Shown here one piece after another: positions 9,341-17,869 of a DNA stretch of 64,000 nucleotides. Below the pieces are notes generated by a model, which was not told where the DNA came from, did no database searches, and worked only from the letters and a program-made list of their open reading frames with translations. Numbering within the stretch: the stretch's first letter is position 1; every line of letters begins with the position of its first letter. A program made the position numbers and the translations under genes. The DNA is from Oceanobacillus manasiensis (GTDB lineage Bacteria; Bacillota; Bacilli; Bacillales; Amphibacillaceae), in the NCBI RefSeq assembly GCF_000724085.1, contig NZ_CCDL010000003.1, positions 496,001-560,000 of the forward strand, given 5' to 3'.

Positions 9341-10897
9341 CTAAAATGCTTTTGTTGTCCAATCTTCACAGTTCCAGACTTCTGTTACGATGTCTTCATA
9401 AAAGTCTGGCTCGTGGGAAATGAGTAAAACACTCCCCTTAAAGTCTTTAAGTGCACGTTTAAGCTCCGCCTTGGCTTCTTTGTCAAGGTGATTTGTGGGC
9501 TCATCGAGTACAAGCAAGTTGGATTCCCGATTTAACAGTTTGCAAAGTCGTACCTTGGCTTTCTCACCACCACTTAATACCTGTACTTTACTTTCAATGT
9601 GTTTAGTAGTAAGGCCACATCTAGCTAGAGCGGCCCGCACTTCATATTGATTCATATGAGGGAATTCATCCCAAACCTCCTCAATACAGGTCTTCTTGCT
9701 GACCTCTTTCATTTCCTGCTGAAAGTATCCAATGTGAAGGTGCTCACCTAGCTCTACATTACCTGAAAGAGCAGGGATTTCGCCTAGAATACTCCGGAGT
9801 AAGGTTGTTTTACCAATGCCGTTTGCACCTGATAGTGCAAGCTTTTGTCCGCGTTCCATCGCTAAATTTAATGGGCGGGACAACGGTTCTTCATAACCGA
9901 TCACGAGGTCGCTTGTTTCGAACAGATATCTGCCTGGTGTCCGTGCTGTTTTAAATTCAAATTGAGGTTTTGGCTTCTCTGCATCTAATTCAATTACTTC
10001 CATTTTATCTAGTTTTTTCTGACGGGACATTGCCATTTTACTCGTTGCTGCATTTGCTTTATTTCGTGCAACAAAGTCCTTCAAATTAGCAATCTCTTTT
10101 TGCTGTTTTTTATAGGCGGCAGCCTGTTGTTGCTTCTTCATATCATACACACGTAAAAATTCATCATAGTCACCAGGATAGCGGGTGAGCTGCTGATTTT
10201 CCATGTGATAAATAAGGTTGACCACACTGTTCATAAAAGGAATATCATGGGAAACAAGAATAAAGGCATGTTCATATGCCAATAGGTATTCCTTTAACCA
10301 GACAATATGCTCTACGTCTAAATAGTTTGTCGGTTCATCCAAAAGCAAAATATCGGGTTTCTCTAAGAGTAATTTAGCTAGAAGCACTTTCGTACGCTGC
10401 CCGCCACTTAAATCATGAACATCTCGCTCTAGCCCAAAATCATCGAGTCCAAGTCCGTTTGCTACCTCATCGACCTTTGCATCAATAATATAAAAATCGT
10501 TGTTGGTTAAAGCGTCTTGTATACGACCAGTTTCCTCAAGGATTTCCTCAAGTTCCTCTGGCTCTACTTCTCCCATTTTGCCATAAAGTTCGTTCATTTC
10601 TGTTTCCATATCGTATAGATATTGAAAAGCCGTCCGCAGCGCATCACGTATGGTAATGCCTTTTTTTAGCACGGCATGCTGATCTAAATAGCCAACACGC
10701 ACATGCTTTGCCCAGCTTACCTTCCCTGCGTCTGGCTCTAATTTTCCTGTGATAATGTTCATAAAAGTAGACTTTCCTTCACCATTTGCACCTAGAAGTC
10801 CAATATGCTCTCCTTGTAGCAAGCGAAAGGAAACATCCTCAAATATAGCACGGTCTCCAAACCCGTGGCTCAAGTTACTTACTGATAATAAACTCAT
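9341..10897 (-). CDS. yfmM: ABC-F family ATPase YfmM
   Basis: 518 residues, the length I recall for Bacillus subtilis YfmM, starting MSLLSVSNLSHGFG. The start is ATG at 10897 with an AAGGTGTT site; an in-frame upstream codon would add 13 residues without a site. There are two ABC cassettes: Walker A GANGEGKS and GANGIGKT, signatures LSGGQ and LSGGEKAK, Walker B LLLDEPTN and LVLDEPTN. A basic helical interdomain linker with KKQQQAAAYKKQQKEI is typical of the family. There is no membrane domain. ABC-F proteins act on the ribosome E site during translation; whether this one gives antibiotic resistance cannot be told. Confidence 0.9.
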   Translation of the reverse strand: MSLLSVSNLSHGFGDRAIFEDVSFRLLQGEHIGLLGANGEGKSTFMNIITGKLEPDAGKVSWAKHVRVGYLDQHAVLKKGITIRDALRTAFQYLYDMETEMNELYGKMGEVEPEELEEILEETGRIQDALTNNDFYIIDAKVDEVANGLGLDDFGLERDVHDLSGGQRTKVLLAKLLLEKPDILLLDEPTNYLDVEHIVWLKEYLLAYEHAFILVSHDIPFMNSVVNLIYHMENQQLTRYPGDYDEFLRVYDMKKQQQAAAYKKQQKEIANLKDFVARNKANAATSKMAMSRQKKLDKMEVIELDAEKPKPQFEFKTARTPGRYLFETSDLVIGYEEPLSRPLNLAMERGQKLALSGANGIGKTTLLRSILGEIPALSGNVELGEHLHIGYFQQEMKEVSKKTCIEEVWDEFPHMNQYEVRAALARCGLTTKHIESKVQVLSGGEKAKVRLCKLLNRESNLLVLDEPTNHLDKEAKAELKRALKDFKGSVLLISHEPDFYEDIVTEVWNCEDWTTKAF

Positions 10898-11070
10898 GTT
10901 AAAACACCTTTTCTTTCTTAAGATTCCACTCCTCATTATAGCGGTCCTTAGTCAAAAAGGATAGGGAACAAAGGTAAAAATAAGCAGCATGTTATTGGTT
11001 TAAGCAAGCAAGCTGTGTGGTAGAGAAGTAGTATGCAGTAATGTGATTGAAATATTGGAGGTAGCATAAC

Positions 11071-12675
11071 ATGGAGAATAATAGTGAAAATAAGAAAAAA
11101 GCACGTTTAATAGACTATCGGATATTCGCACCAGCTTTATTAATTGTAATTGCGATTTGTATTCCGTTAGTAATATATGAACAGCGGTCACTGGAAGTAC
11201 TTAATAGCATTTTTAATAGTATTGTAAATAACTTTCGGTGGGGCTATCTTTGGTATGCTGTTATTTTAGTAGCAGCGGGGTTATTCTTTTCTTTTTCCAA
11301 GTATGGAAATGTAGTACTTGGGGATCCGATGGAAAAACCTAGGTTTACTTTATTCGAATATGCTTCGATTTTAATTGCAATGGGATTAGGTTCAACCATT
11401 ATGCGAACAGGTATGGTAGAGTGGGCAAATGTTGCAATAAACCCACCTTTTGGTACCGAAGCAGGGTCTACAGAGGCACTACTATGGGGAAATACGTACG
11501 CTATGTTTCTTTGGAGCTTTCAAACCTTTGCCGTCTTTGTCATGGCTGCACCAGCAATGGCTTATATTTTGCACGTAAGGAAAAAACCACTATTCCGGAT
11601 TTCTGAAGCATGTCGTGTTATTTTCGGAGATAAGTTTACAGATGGGGTTGGAGGTAAAGTACTAGACGTGGTCTTTTTAATCAGTATCCTATCAGGGGCT
11701 GCTGTAACACTAGGTCTTGGTGCGCCAATCATTACGAATAACCTTTCAGAATTACTTAACATAGAGGTTACATTTACACTTACCTTAATTGTTACAGTTA
11801 TTTGGGTACTGTTATTCTCTCTTAGTGCGTACTTAGGAATAGAGCGTGGTATTAAACGTTTAAGTACATTTAACATGTATTTGGCCGGAGGATTCGCATT
11901 ATTTGTCATGATTCTCGGACCAGGAATATTTATCCTAAACTTTTTTACCGAAACAATGGGTTCTCTTTTATCCAATTACGTTGACCTATCACTGTATACA
12001 AACACATTAAATATGGAAAGCACCACAAGGGTAGAAAGTAACACCGTTTTCTGGTTTGCTTACAATTTAACATGGGCTATGCTACACAGTGTGTTTGCCG
12101 CAAAAATATCACGTGGTCGTACGATCAAAGAAATGATCTTAACATATTTGTTGGCGCCAACTTTAATCTCTTGGGTAGCTACAGGTATTTTAGGTGGACT
12201 TGGGATTCATCGTTTCCTTACTGGAGATGTGGACGTACTAAATATTATTAGTGAACAAGGTGAGATGGCTGCAATTCCACAAATACTAACTTCATTACCA
12301 TTGGAAAATGTAGCACTTGTCATCTTCCTGGTTATTGCAACCATTTTCTTGACGACTACATTGGATTCAACAACGTATACGATCGCTGCTTATGCAGGAA
12401 CACAAAATATGAGTAAGTCAGAACCACCAAGGTCTCTACGTATTGTAGTTGCTGCAATTATTACAGGATTAGCGCTTGTTCTTATGCGAGTAGGAGGACT
12501 TCCTCCGCTTGAAGTGGTCTCTGGACTTATGGGGCTACCAATTATCGTCTTACAGGTTCTAACCATTTACGCAGCGAAGAAAATGATGGATGAAGATCAA
12601 GCATTTATACACAATGTACGTAAGAAGGATGGACCACAAGAAAAGAAGAAGAGATATAGTAAGGTAGATAACTAA
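11071..12675 (+). CDS. BCCT family betaine/carnitine/choline-type transporter
   Basis: 534 residues with about twelve membrane helices. The family mark is the sequence around AAKISRGRTIKE (nt 12100-12135), together with the Gly-rich IAMGLGSTIMRTGMVEW segment in the position of the substrate helix. A GGAGGT site precedes the ATG. The family imports quaternary ammonium compounds or related solutes, by Na+ or H+ symport or by exchange. The Trp-rich segment here differs from classical BetP (FAYNLTWAML), so the substrate is open. Such carriers suit a salt-tolerant host. A terminator follows. Confidence 0.85.
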   Translation: MENNSENKKKARLIDYRIFAPALLIVIAICIPLVIYEQRSLEVLNSIFNSIVNNFRWGYLWYAVILVAAGLFFSFSKYGNVVLGDPMEKPRFTLFEYASILIAMGLGSTIMRTGMVEWANVAINPPFGTEAGSTEALLWGNTYAMFLWSFQTFAVFVMAAPAMAYILHVRKKPLFRISEACRVIFGDKFTDGVGGKVLDVVFLISILSGAAVTLGLGAPIITNNLSELLNIEVTFTLTLIVTVIWVLLFSLSAYLGIERGIKRLSTFNMYLAGGFALFVMILGPGIFILNFFTETMGSLLSNYVDLSLYTNTLNMESTTRVESNTVFWFAYNLTWAMLHSVFAAKISRGRTIKEMILTYLLAPTLISWVATGILGGLGIHRFLTGDVDVLNIISEQGEMAAIPQILTSLPLENVALVIFLVIATIFLTTTLDSTTYTIAAYAGTQNMSKSEPPRSLRIVVAAIITGLALVLMRVGGLPPLEVVSGLMGLPIIVLQVLTIYAAKKMMDEDQAFIHNVRKKDGPQEKKKRYSKVDN

Positions 12676-12679
12676 GGAA

Positions 12680-12708
12680 AAGGCAGGGGTTTAGCTCCCT
12701 GTCTTTTT
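12680..12708 (+). terminator. Rho-independent terminator of the BCCT gene
   Basis: AAGGCAGGG pairs with TCCCTGTCTT around a short loop, then six T. Confidence 0.9.
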
Positions 12709-12721
12709 TGTGCTTTTCAAG

Positions 12722-12835
12722 ATTCTTTGCTTTCACTCCAGTCACTAGGCTTGAGAGTCAAGATGCTCTATCAAATTCGTCCAGAGTACCCTCACTTCAA
12801 GTTTTCGTTAGGAAATTAAGTGGCGGGAGTATTCA
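12722..12835 (+). mobile_element. Orphan IS200/IS605 right end (omega-RNA scaffold remnant)
   Basis: The stretch ends in CCCTCACTTCAAG, a short loop, and TTAAGTGGCGGGAGTATTCA. The same layout stands at the right end of the complete element nearby (CCCCCACTTCAAG ... TAAGTGTGGGAGTAGTTCAC at 14757-14806). It has no tnpB upstream; the BCCT terminator is immediately before it. It is therefore a right-end remnant of a different IS200/IS605 copy. This end normally doubles as the scaffold of the TnpB guide RNA. Confidence 0.65.
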
Positions 12836-12887
12836 TAAATGTCCTGGTTGCACAGCGAAACTACGAATTAAATATGGTAATATTTAG
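12834..12887 (+). pseudogene. Possible fragment of a zinc-ribbon protein
   Basis: Directly after the orphan right end one frame reads HKCPGCTAKLRIKYGNI then stop. The CPGC knuckle followed by a basic segment resembles a zinc ribbon. Only 17 codons survive and there is no start. It could be chance; if real, it is the tail of a gene cut by the inserted element. Confidence 0.25.
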
Positions 12888-13156
12888 TTATAAGTAGATG
12901 GGTTTTATAATGAATAAAAAGCTATATTTATAAAACAATGAATTTAAACCATGAGTGTGTGGTAATGATCTAAAATTTTGTTGTTGATTTAACGTATTTA
13001 CGAAAGAAGTCTCCCTTCTTCAAACGTGTGAAGGGCATAGCCCAACGGTAAGGGGGAGATGAATTTCGTTTGGGCGATAGCCCAAATGCCTTTTCTTCTA
13101 GCTTTTGGCTTAACATGGTATAATTAGTCATATAAAGTATAAGGACTGATATAACA

Positions 13157-13549
13157 ATGAAATTAGACAGCAATAATCATTCGGTATTCTTGATGTATTA
13201 CCACCTTGTGTTAGTTGTGAAATATCGAAGAAAAGTAATAGATGATACGATTTCAGACTATGCCAAAGATAAATTTTTGTCTTTGTGTGAAAAATATAAT
13301 ATTACACTGGTGGAATGGAACCACGATATGGACCATGTTCATATTTTGTTCAAAGCACAACCCAACAGTGAAATATCGAAGTTTATTAATGCCTATAAAA
13401 GTGCCAGTTTAAGACTTATCAAGAAGGACTTTCCTCATGTTCGTAAAAAGTTATGGAAAGAAATGTTTTGGTCAAGAAGTTTTTGTTTGTTAACGACTGG
13501 TGGTTCTCCTATTGAAGTGGTGAAAAAATACATTGAAAATCAAGGGTAA
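13157..13549 (+). CDS. tnpA: IS200/IS605 transposase TnpA (Y1 HUH)
   Basis: 130 residues, full length for the family. The HUH metal motif is seen in DHVHILF, and the catalytic tyrosine lies near the C-terminus in VVKKYIENQG. The enzyme excises and inserts single-stranded DNA using the terminal hairpins of the element. Nothing looks broken, so the element may still move. Confidence 0.95.
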   Translation: MKLDSNNHSVFLMYYHLVLVVKYRRKVIDDTISDYAKDKFLSLCEKYNITLVEWNHDMDHVHILFKAQPNSEISKFINAYKSASLRLIKKDFPHVRKKLWKEMFWSRSFCLLTTGGSPIEVVKKYIENQG

Positions 13550-13565
13550 AGTGAGGTGATTTGAT

Positions 13566-14678
13566 ATGGCTAAACAACATAAAGCGTATAAGTTTCGTCT
13601 TTATCCAACAAAAGAACAGGAATTCGTTATACGAAAGACCTTTGGTTGTGTTCGCTTTGTTTATAATAAAATGTTAGCAGAACGAAAAGAAACGTATGAA
13701 ACCTTAAAAGAGAATAAAGAAGAATGGAAAAAAGTAAAACATCCTACTCCTGCTAAATACAAAAAAGAATACGAATGGCTAAAAGAAGTGGATTCTTTAG
13801 CGTTGGCAAACGCACAATTAAATTTAGATAAGGCATATAAAGCCTTTTTCAAAGGCAATGCTCGGTTTCCAAGATTCAAAAGTAAACGCCATAAACAAAG
13901 CTATACAACGAATGTCGTCAATGGAAATATTCAGTTGTTGGATGGTCATATCAAATTACCTAAATTGAAAAGCCTTAAAATGAAACAACATAGAAAGATA
14001 CCATCAGAATACAAAATAAAATCTTGTACCGTATCTATGACTGCATCAGGAAAATACTATATTTCTATTCTTACAGAATATGAGAAGGAGATAGAAAGAA
14101 AAGAAATTGAAAAAGTGGTGGGATTAGATTTTGCGATGGATGGGTTGTTTGTCGATAGCGAGGGTGAGAAAGCCAATTACCCTAAATTTTATCGACTAAT
14201 GCTTGAAAAATTAGCAAAAGAACAACGTAAACTCTCCCGGAAAAAGAAAGGCTCTTCAAATTGGAATAAACAGCGTATTCGAGTAGCTAAGATCCAAGAG
14301 AAAGTAGCAAATCAACGGAAGAACTTTCTGCACCATAAATCAAAAGCGTTAGTTTCTAAATTTGATGCTGTTGTGATGGAAGATTTAGACATGAAAGGAA
14401 TGGCACAAGCACTTAAATTTGGTAAAAGCGTAGCTGATAATGGATGGGGAATGTTCACTTCTTTCTTACAGTACAAACTCAAAGAACAAGGGAAACAACT
14501 TATCAAAATTGACAAATGGTTCCCGTCTACCAAAACGTGTTCAAGTTGCGGAAAGACCCAACCAATGCCTATGGAAATGAGGGTATACACTTGTTCGTGT
14601 GGACTAAATCTCGATAGAGATTATAATGCAGCACGCAATATCAAAAAAGAAGGCATTCGCTTATTAGCAACTACCTAA
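13566..14678 (+). CDS. tnpB: TnpB RNA-guided nuclease of an IS200/IS605 element
   Basis: 370 residues. The RuvC triad is complete: D188 in VVGLDFAMDG, E272 in VVMEDLDM, D352 in LDRDYNAARN. Between the last two is the zinc finger CSSCGK ... CSCG. The N-terminus MAKQHKAYKFRLYPTKEQE is the usual helix-turn-helix start. TnpB uses an omega RNA from its own 3' end and the element right end to cut the empty donor site. It is an evolutionary relative of Cas12 rather than of the Cas9 in this window (that is IscB). A ribosome site GTGAGGTGA precedes the ATG. Confidence 0.95.
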   Translation: MAKQHKAYKFRLYPTKEQEFVIRKTFGCVRFVYNKMLAERKETYETLKENKEEWKKVKHPTPAKYKKEYEWLKEVDSLALANAQLNLDKAYKAFFKGNARFPRFKSKRHKQSYTTNVVNGNIQLLDGHIKLPKLKSLKMKQHRKIPSEYKIKSCTVSMTASGKYYISILTEYEKEIERKEIEKVVGLDFAMDGLFVDSEGEKANYPKFYRLMLEKLAKEQRKLSRKKKGSSNWNKQRIRVAKIQEKVANQRKNFLHHKSKALVSKFDAVVMEDLDMKGMAQALKFGKSVADNGWGMFTSFLQYKLKEQGKQLIKIDKWFPSTKTCSSCGKTQPMPMEMRVYTCSCGLNLDRDYNAARNIKKEGIRLLATT

Positions 14679-14806
14679 TGAAAATACAAACTCTTGGAAC
14701 AAGAGGGTTAGCTTGGCCCATTTCGTCAGCTATCAAAAGTGGCGATTACCCAAGAAGCCCCCACTTCAAGCAACCCATAAGGGTGGTAAGTGTGGGAGTA
14801 GTTCAC
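14679..14806 (+). ncRNA. Predicted omega RNA scaffold of the IS200/IS605 element
   Basis: The 128 bases between the tnpB stop and the right end are structured (CTCTTGGAACAAGAG hairpin; CCCCCACTT paired with AAGTGTGGG) and are not coding. In this family the 3' part of the tnpB transcript through the right end is the omega RNA, with its guide taken from flanking DNA after 14806. The boundaries are inferred. Confidence 0.6.
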
Positions 14807-14911
14807 ATGATTCGAATCCACCTGTTAGAAACATTACGTTATATGAAACTAGCATAAACAGTAGTGAGCCAATTCTATTGTAAATCAACAGCATACTAAG
14901 GAGATAATGAA

Positions 14912-15753
14912 ATGTACTTTAAAACAAATGATGGAGTAGATTTGTATTATGAAGTAAGTGGGGAAGGCCCCCCTGCCTGTTTTTGCATGGAGGACCAGGG
15001 TATTGGAGTAAAGCCTTTCAGCATTACGCAGGTAGTTTTTTAGAACAGAATTTAAAGATGATTTATTTGGACCAACGTGGATGTGGGAGATCTGAACATA
15101 GTCTGGCAACGGACTATTCTTTAAATAGATTGGTTAGGGATATAGAGGAGTTACGCACCCATTTAGGTTATAAGGAATGGCTGGTTATGGCTCACTCTTT
15201 TGGAGGTATACTGGCCGTTAGTTATGCCCATCAATTTCCCGACAAAACAAAAGGATTAATTTTATCTAACGTCACACTTCATATGTCCGATTCTTTTCAG
15301 AAACAAATTACCAAAGGATCATTTTTACTAAATAAAAGTGTGCAAGAAGTGAGTAAAGACACTTTAGAGTTAGTTATGGAAAACTATTATGAAATGGTTA
15401 CCAGCTTGCTGGATAATGGGTTATATTTCACCCTACAATATAACGATTTAGAAAAAAAGAAGGAAGTCGACCAAATTGATCAGACAGGTCTCCATAGTGA
15501 CCCTGATTTCCAGAAATTTGTTTTCTCATCTGAAGAGTACTTCCAAGATTTTTCCTTGCTTACGAGTAAGATTAGCAAACCAGTTTTAATTATTGCTGGG
15601 GAATATGATGATGCAGTGGGTCCAACACATCATCATCTCTTTCAATTTAAAAACCAGATAGTAAAGGTGTTAGAAAGCAGTCACCACCCATATATTGAAA
15701 ATCAAACAGAATTCAATCAGGCTATCCTTCATTTTTTAAAAGTTGGTTTATAG
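14912..15753 (+). pseudogene. Alpha/beta hydrolase (proline iminopeptidase-like), frameshifted
   Basis: A good ribosome site (AAGGAGA) and ATG 14912 open the frame MYFKTNDGVDLYYEVSGEG, then the frame is lost at a run of six C (14968-14973). One more C would continue as PPCLFLHGGPGYWS, and the rest of the hydrolase follows in that frame to 15753. The oxyanion HGGPG, nucleophile AHSFGG, Asp in AGEYDD and His in SSHHPY are all present. The total is 842 bases, one short of 281 codons. A real frameshift or a homopolymer reading error are both possible. Confidence 0.8.
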
Positions 15754-15802
15754 TTATACCTTTCATTATTCATAGAAAAGTAGTTCAACACGGAGGGACA
15801 TC

Positions 15803-16645
15803 ATGAAATTAAATTTTTACATAAGAATAGCAATAGTTGCCACCTTTCTGTTCTTTTTAGTAGGTTGTGGAACAATGAATGACATCGAGACGAAGGGAAC
15901 ATCATCTGAGGAAGAAGATAAAGTTGCAGGAGAGAAGGAATCTGACCTAAAGGAAAAAGAAATAGAGAATGAAGAAAAAGTCACACAACAACAGCATCAT
16001 ATAGCTGCAAAAGTGAGCCGGGTAGTTGATGGTGATACAGTGAAAGTTATCTATAACGGAAAGGAAGAAACGGTACGCTTGCTGTTAGTTGATACACCAG
16101 AGACAAAGCACCCATCAAAGCCAGTTCAGCCACTAGGTCCGGAAGCGAGCAGTTTTGCAAAAGAAGTATTGGAAGGTGAGCAAGTGGGATTGGAGTTTGA
16201 TGGTCCTAAACGAGATAAATATGACCGCCTCCTTGCCTACCTATGGGTTGATGGGGTGATGTTTAATCAAATGCTGTTAGAGCAAGGGCTTGCCCGCCTT
16301 GCTTATGTCTATGATCCCCCTTATAACCATTTCGAAGCATACATGAAAGCACAGAACAAAGCAAAGGAAGAAGGTCTTGGTATTTGGAGCAGAGATGGTT
16401 ATGTAACGGATGAAGGATTTTATTATCAAGATGAGGAAGAAAGGTCTGTAAACAATAGAGATACAGAGCCTGGAACTTCAAATAAAGTAAATTACGACCC
16501 CAATGGGCCTGACAGGGACTGTGGAGATTTTAATACCCAAGGGGAAGCGCAAATATTCTTTGAGGCAGCAGGTGGTCCGCATGAAGACCCACACCGACTT
16601 GATGGAAATGATGGAGACGGGTTAGTTTGCGAAAGTTTACCTTAG
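15803..16645 (+). CDS. Thermonuclease lipoprotein with C-terminal Excalibur domain
   Basis: 280 residues. The signal ends in a lipobox (FLVGC). After an acidic linker, residues about 68-200 are a staphylococcal-nuclease domain with VVDGDT, RLLLVDTPE and GPKRDKYDRLLAYLW. The C-terminus carries the Excalibur calcium-binding motif (DRDCGDF ... DGNDGDGLVCE). It should degrade DNA or RNA outside the membrane, probably for nucleotide scavenging. A GGAGGGA site precedes the ATG. Confidence 0.9.
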   Translation: MKLNFYIRIAIVATFLFFLVGCGTMNDIETKGTSSEEEDKVAGEKESDLKEKEIENEEKVTQQQHHIAAKVSRVVDGDTVKVIYNGKEETVRLLLVDTPETKHPSKPVQPLGPEASSFAKEVLEGEQVGLEFDGPKRDKYDRLLAYLWVDGVMFNQMLLEQGLARLAYVYDPPYNHFEAYMKAQNKAKEEGLGIWSRDGYVTDEGFYYQDEEERSVNNRDTEPGTSNKVNYDPNGPDRDCGDFNTQGEAQIFFEAAGGPHEDPHRLDGNDGDGLVCESLP

Positions 16646-16723
16646 GGTAATACTAATTGTGGTGTACGGTGAAGTTGTGAACAAACATAGTAGTATACTT
16701 AAATTAATTGAAGGAGTGGTTAG

Positions 16724-17818
16724 GTGTCTGAAATTATATTCGTTTCACCAAGTAAGTATATCCAAGGGAAAAACGCATTAGAGAAAATAGGAAAACATGT
16801 TAAAGAAACTGCAAGCAAAAAACCTTTAATCCTCTCTGACGAAACGGTATGGGGAATTACAGGAGAAGCGATTGAAAAAAGTTTTAAAGAAGAAGATTTG
16901 AACTATCATTATGTCGAATTTAACGGCGAGGCTTCATGGACGGAAATTAACAGAATTACGGATGAAGGTAAGAACGAGTCCGTTGATGCGATAATTGGAG
17001 TTGGCGGAGGTAAGACCCTCGATACAGCAAAAGCTATTGCGGATCAGTTAGAGACAGGTGTTATTATTGTTCCTACAACAGCTTCTACCGACGCACCAAC
17101 TAGTTCTCTGTCGGTAATTTATTCGGATAAAGGTGTATTTGAATCCTATAACTTTTATAAAAAGAATCCAGACCTTGTCCTTGTTGATACAAAAGTAGTT
17201 GCTGGCGCACCACCAAGATTATTTGCTTCAGGTATTGCAGATGCTATGGCGACATGGGTTGAAGCAAGAGCCGCTATTAAAAGTAACAGTGATACTATGG
17301 CTGGTGGGAAGACAAGCATTGCAGCTAAAGCTATTGCAGAAAAATGTGAAGAAACACTTTTTGCATATGGACAAGCAGCCTATAAAGCAGTCAAAGAAGG
17401 TCTTGTAACCCAGCATGTGGAAGCTATTGTGGAGGCAAATACGTTGCTATCCGGTCTTGGCTTTGAAAGTGGTGGACTAGCAGGGGCACATTCCATTCAT
17501 AACGGTTTTACCGTATTAGATGGTGACATACATCATCTAACACATGGCGAGAAGGTTGCGTATGGAACACTCGCACATCTTGTTTTAGAATTACACCCAG
17601 AAGCAGAGATTAGAAAATATATTGATTTTTATCAATCTCTTGGGCTTCCGACAACATTAAAAGATTTACATTTGGAAAATGCATCTTATGAAGACCTTGT
17701 TAAAGTTGGCGAAGCAGCAACAAGTGAAGCAGATACTATGGGGAATCTTTCTCCTGCAATTACAGCAGAAGATGTGGCAGAGGCCCTTCTGGCAGTAGAC
17801 CAACTAAGTAAATCATAA
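16724..17818 (+). CDS. gldA: Glycerol dehydrogenase
   Basis: 364 residues, the usual length. It is an iron-type alcohol dehydrogenase fold with the NAD motif [13 protein letters not shown] and [15 protein letters not shown]. Zinc ligands are seen in GIADAMATW (Asp), GAHSIHNGF (His) and HLTHGEK (His). The start is GTG 16724 with an AAGGAG site. It oxidises glycerol to dihydroxyacetone in the cytoplasm. It stands alone with its own terminator; the ISL3 element has landed just behind. Confidence 0.92.
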   Translation: MSEIIFVSPSKYIQGKNALEKIGKHVKETASKKPLILSDETVWGITGEAIEKSFKEEDLNYHYVEFNGEASWTEINRITDEGKNESVDAIIGVGGGKTLDTAKAIADQLETGVIIVPTTASTDAPTSSLSVIYSDKGVFESYNFYKKNPDLVLVDTKVVAGAPPRLFASGIADAMATWVEARAAIKSNSDTMAGGKTSIAAKAIAEKCEETLFAYGQAAYKAVKEGLVTQHVEAIVEANTLLSGLGFESGGLAGAHSIHNGFTVLDGDIHHLTHGEKVAYGTLAHLVLELHPEAEIRKYIDFYQSLGLPTTLKDLHLENASYEDLVKVGEAATSEADTMGNLSPAITAEDVAEALLAVDQLSKS

Positions 17819-17826
17819 AGTTTTAT

Positions 17827-17863
17827 AAAACAGATCAGGGATGAGTTCCTTGATCTGTTTTTA
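17827..17863 (+). terminator. Rho-independent terminator of gldA
   Basis: AAACAGATCAGGGA pairs with TTCCTTGATCTGTTT, followed by T-rich sequence. Confidence 0.9.
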
Positions 17864-17869
17864 TTTGGT

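Larger units (their letters stand above)
13002..14806 (+). mobile_element. Complete IS200/IS605-family element (tnpA + tnpB)
   Basis: The proposed left end follows TTTAC (12997-13001), a usual target for the family. Subterminal hairpins are present: TCTCCC (13010) with GGGGGAGA (13051), and small hairpins GGGC-ATA-GCCC and GGGC-GATA-GCCC between there and tnpA. The right end has the CCCCCACTT ... AAGTGTGGG stem and finishes in GTTCAC at 14806. Both genes are intact and in the same direction, 16 bases apart. The family leaves no target duplication. The exact ends are inferred from sequence features, not from an empty site. Confidence 0.8.
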
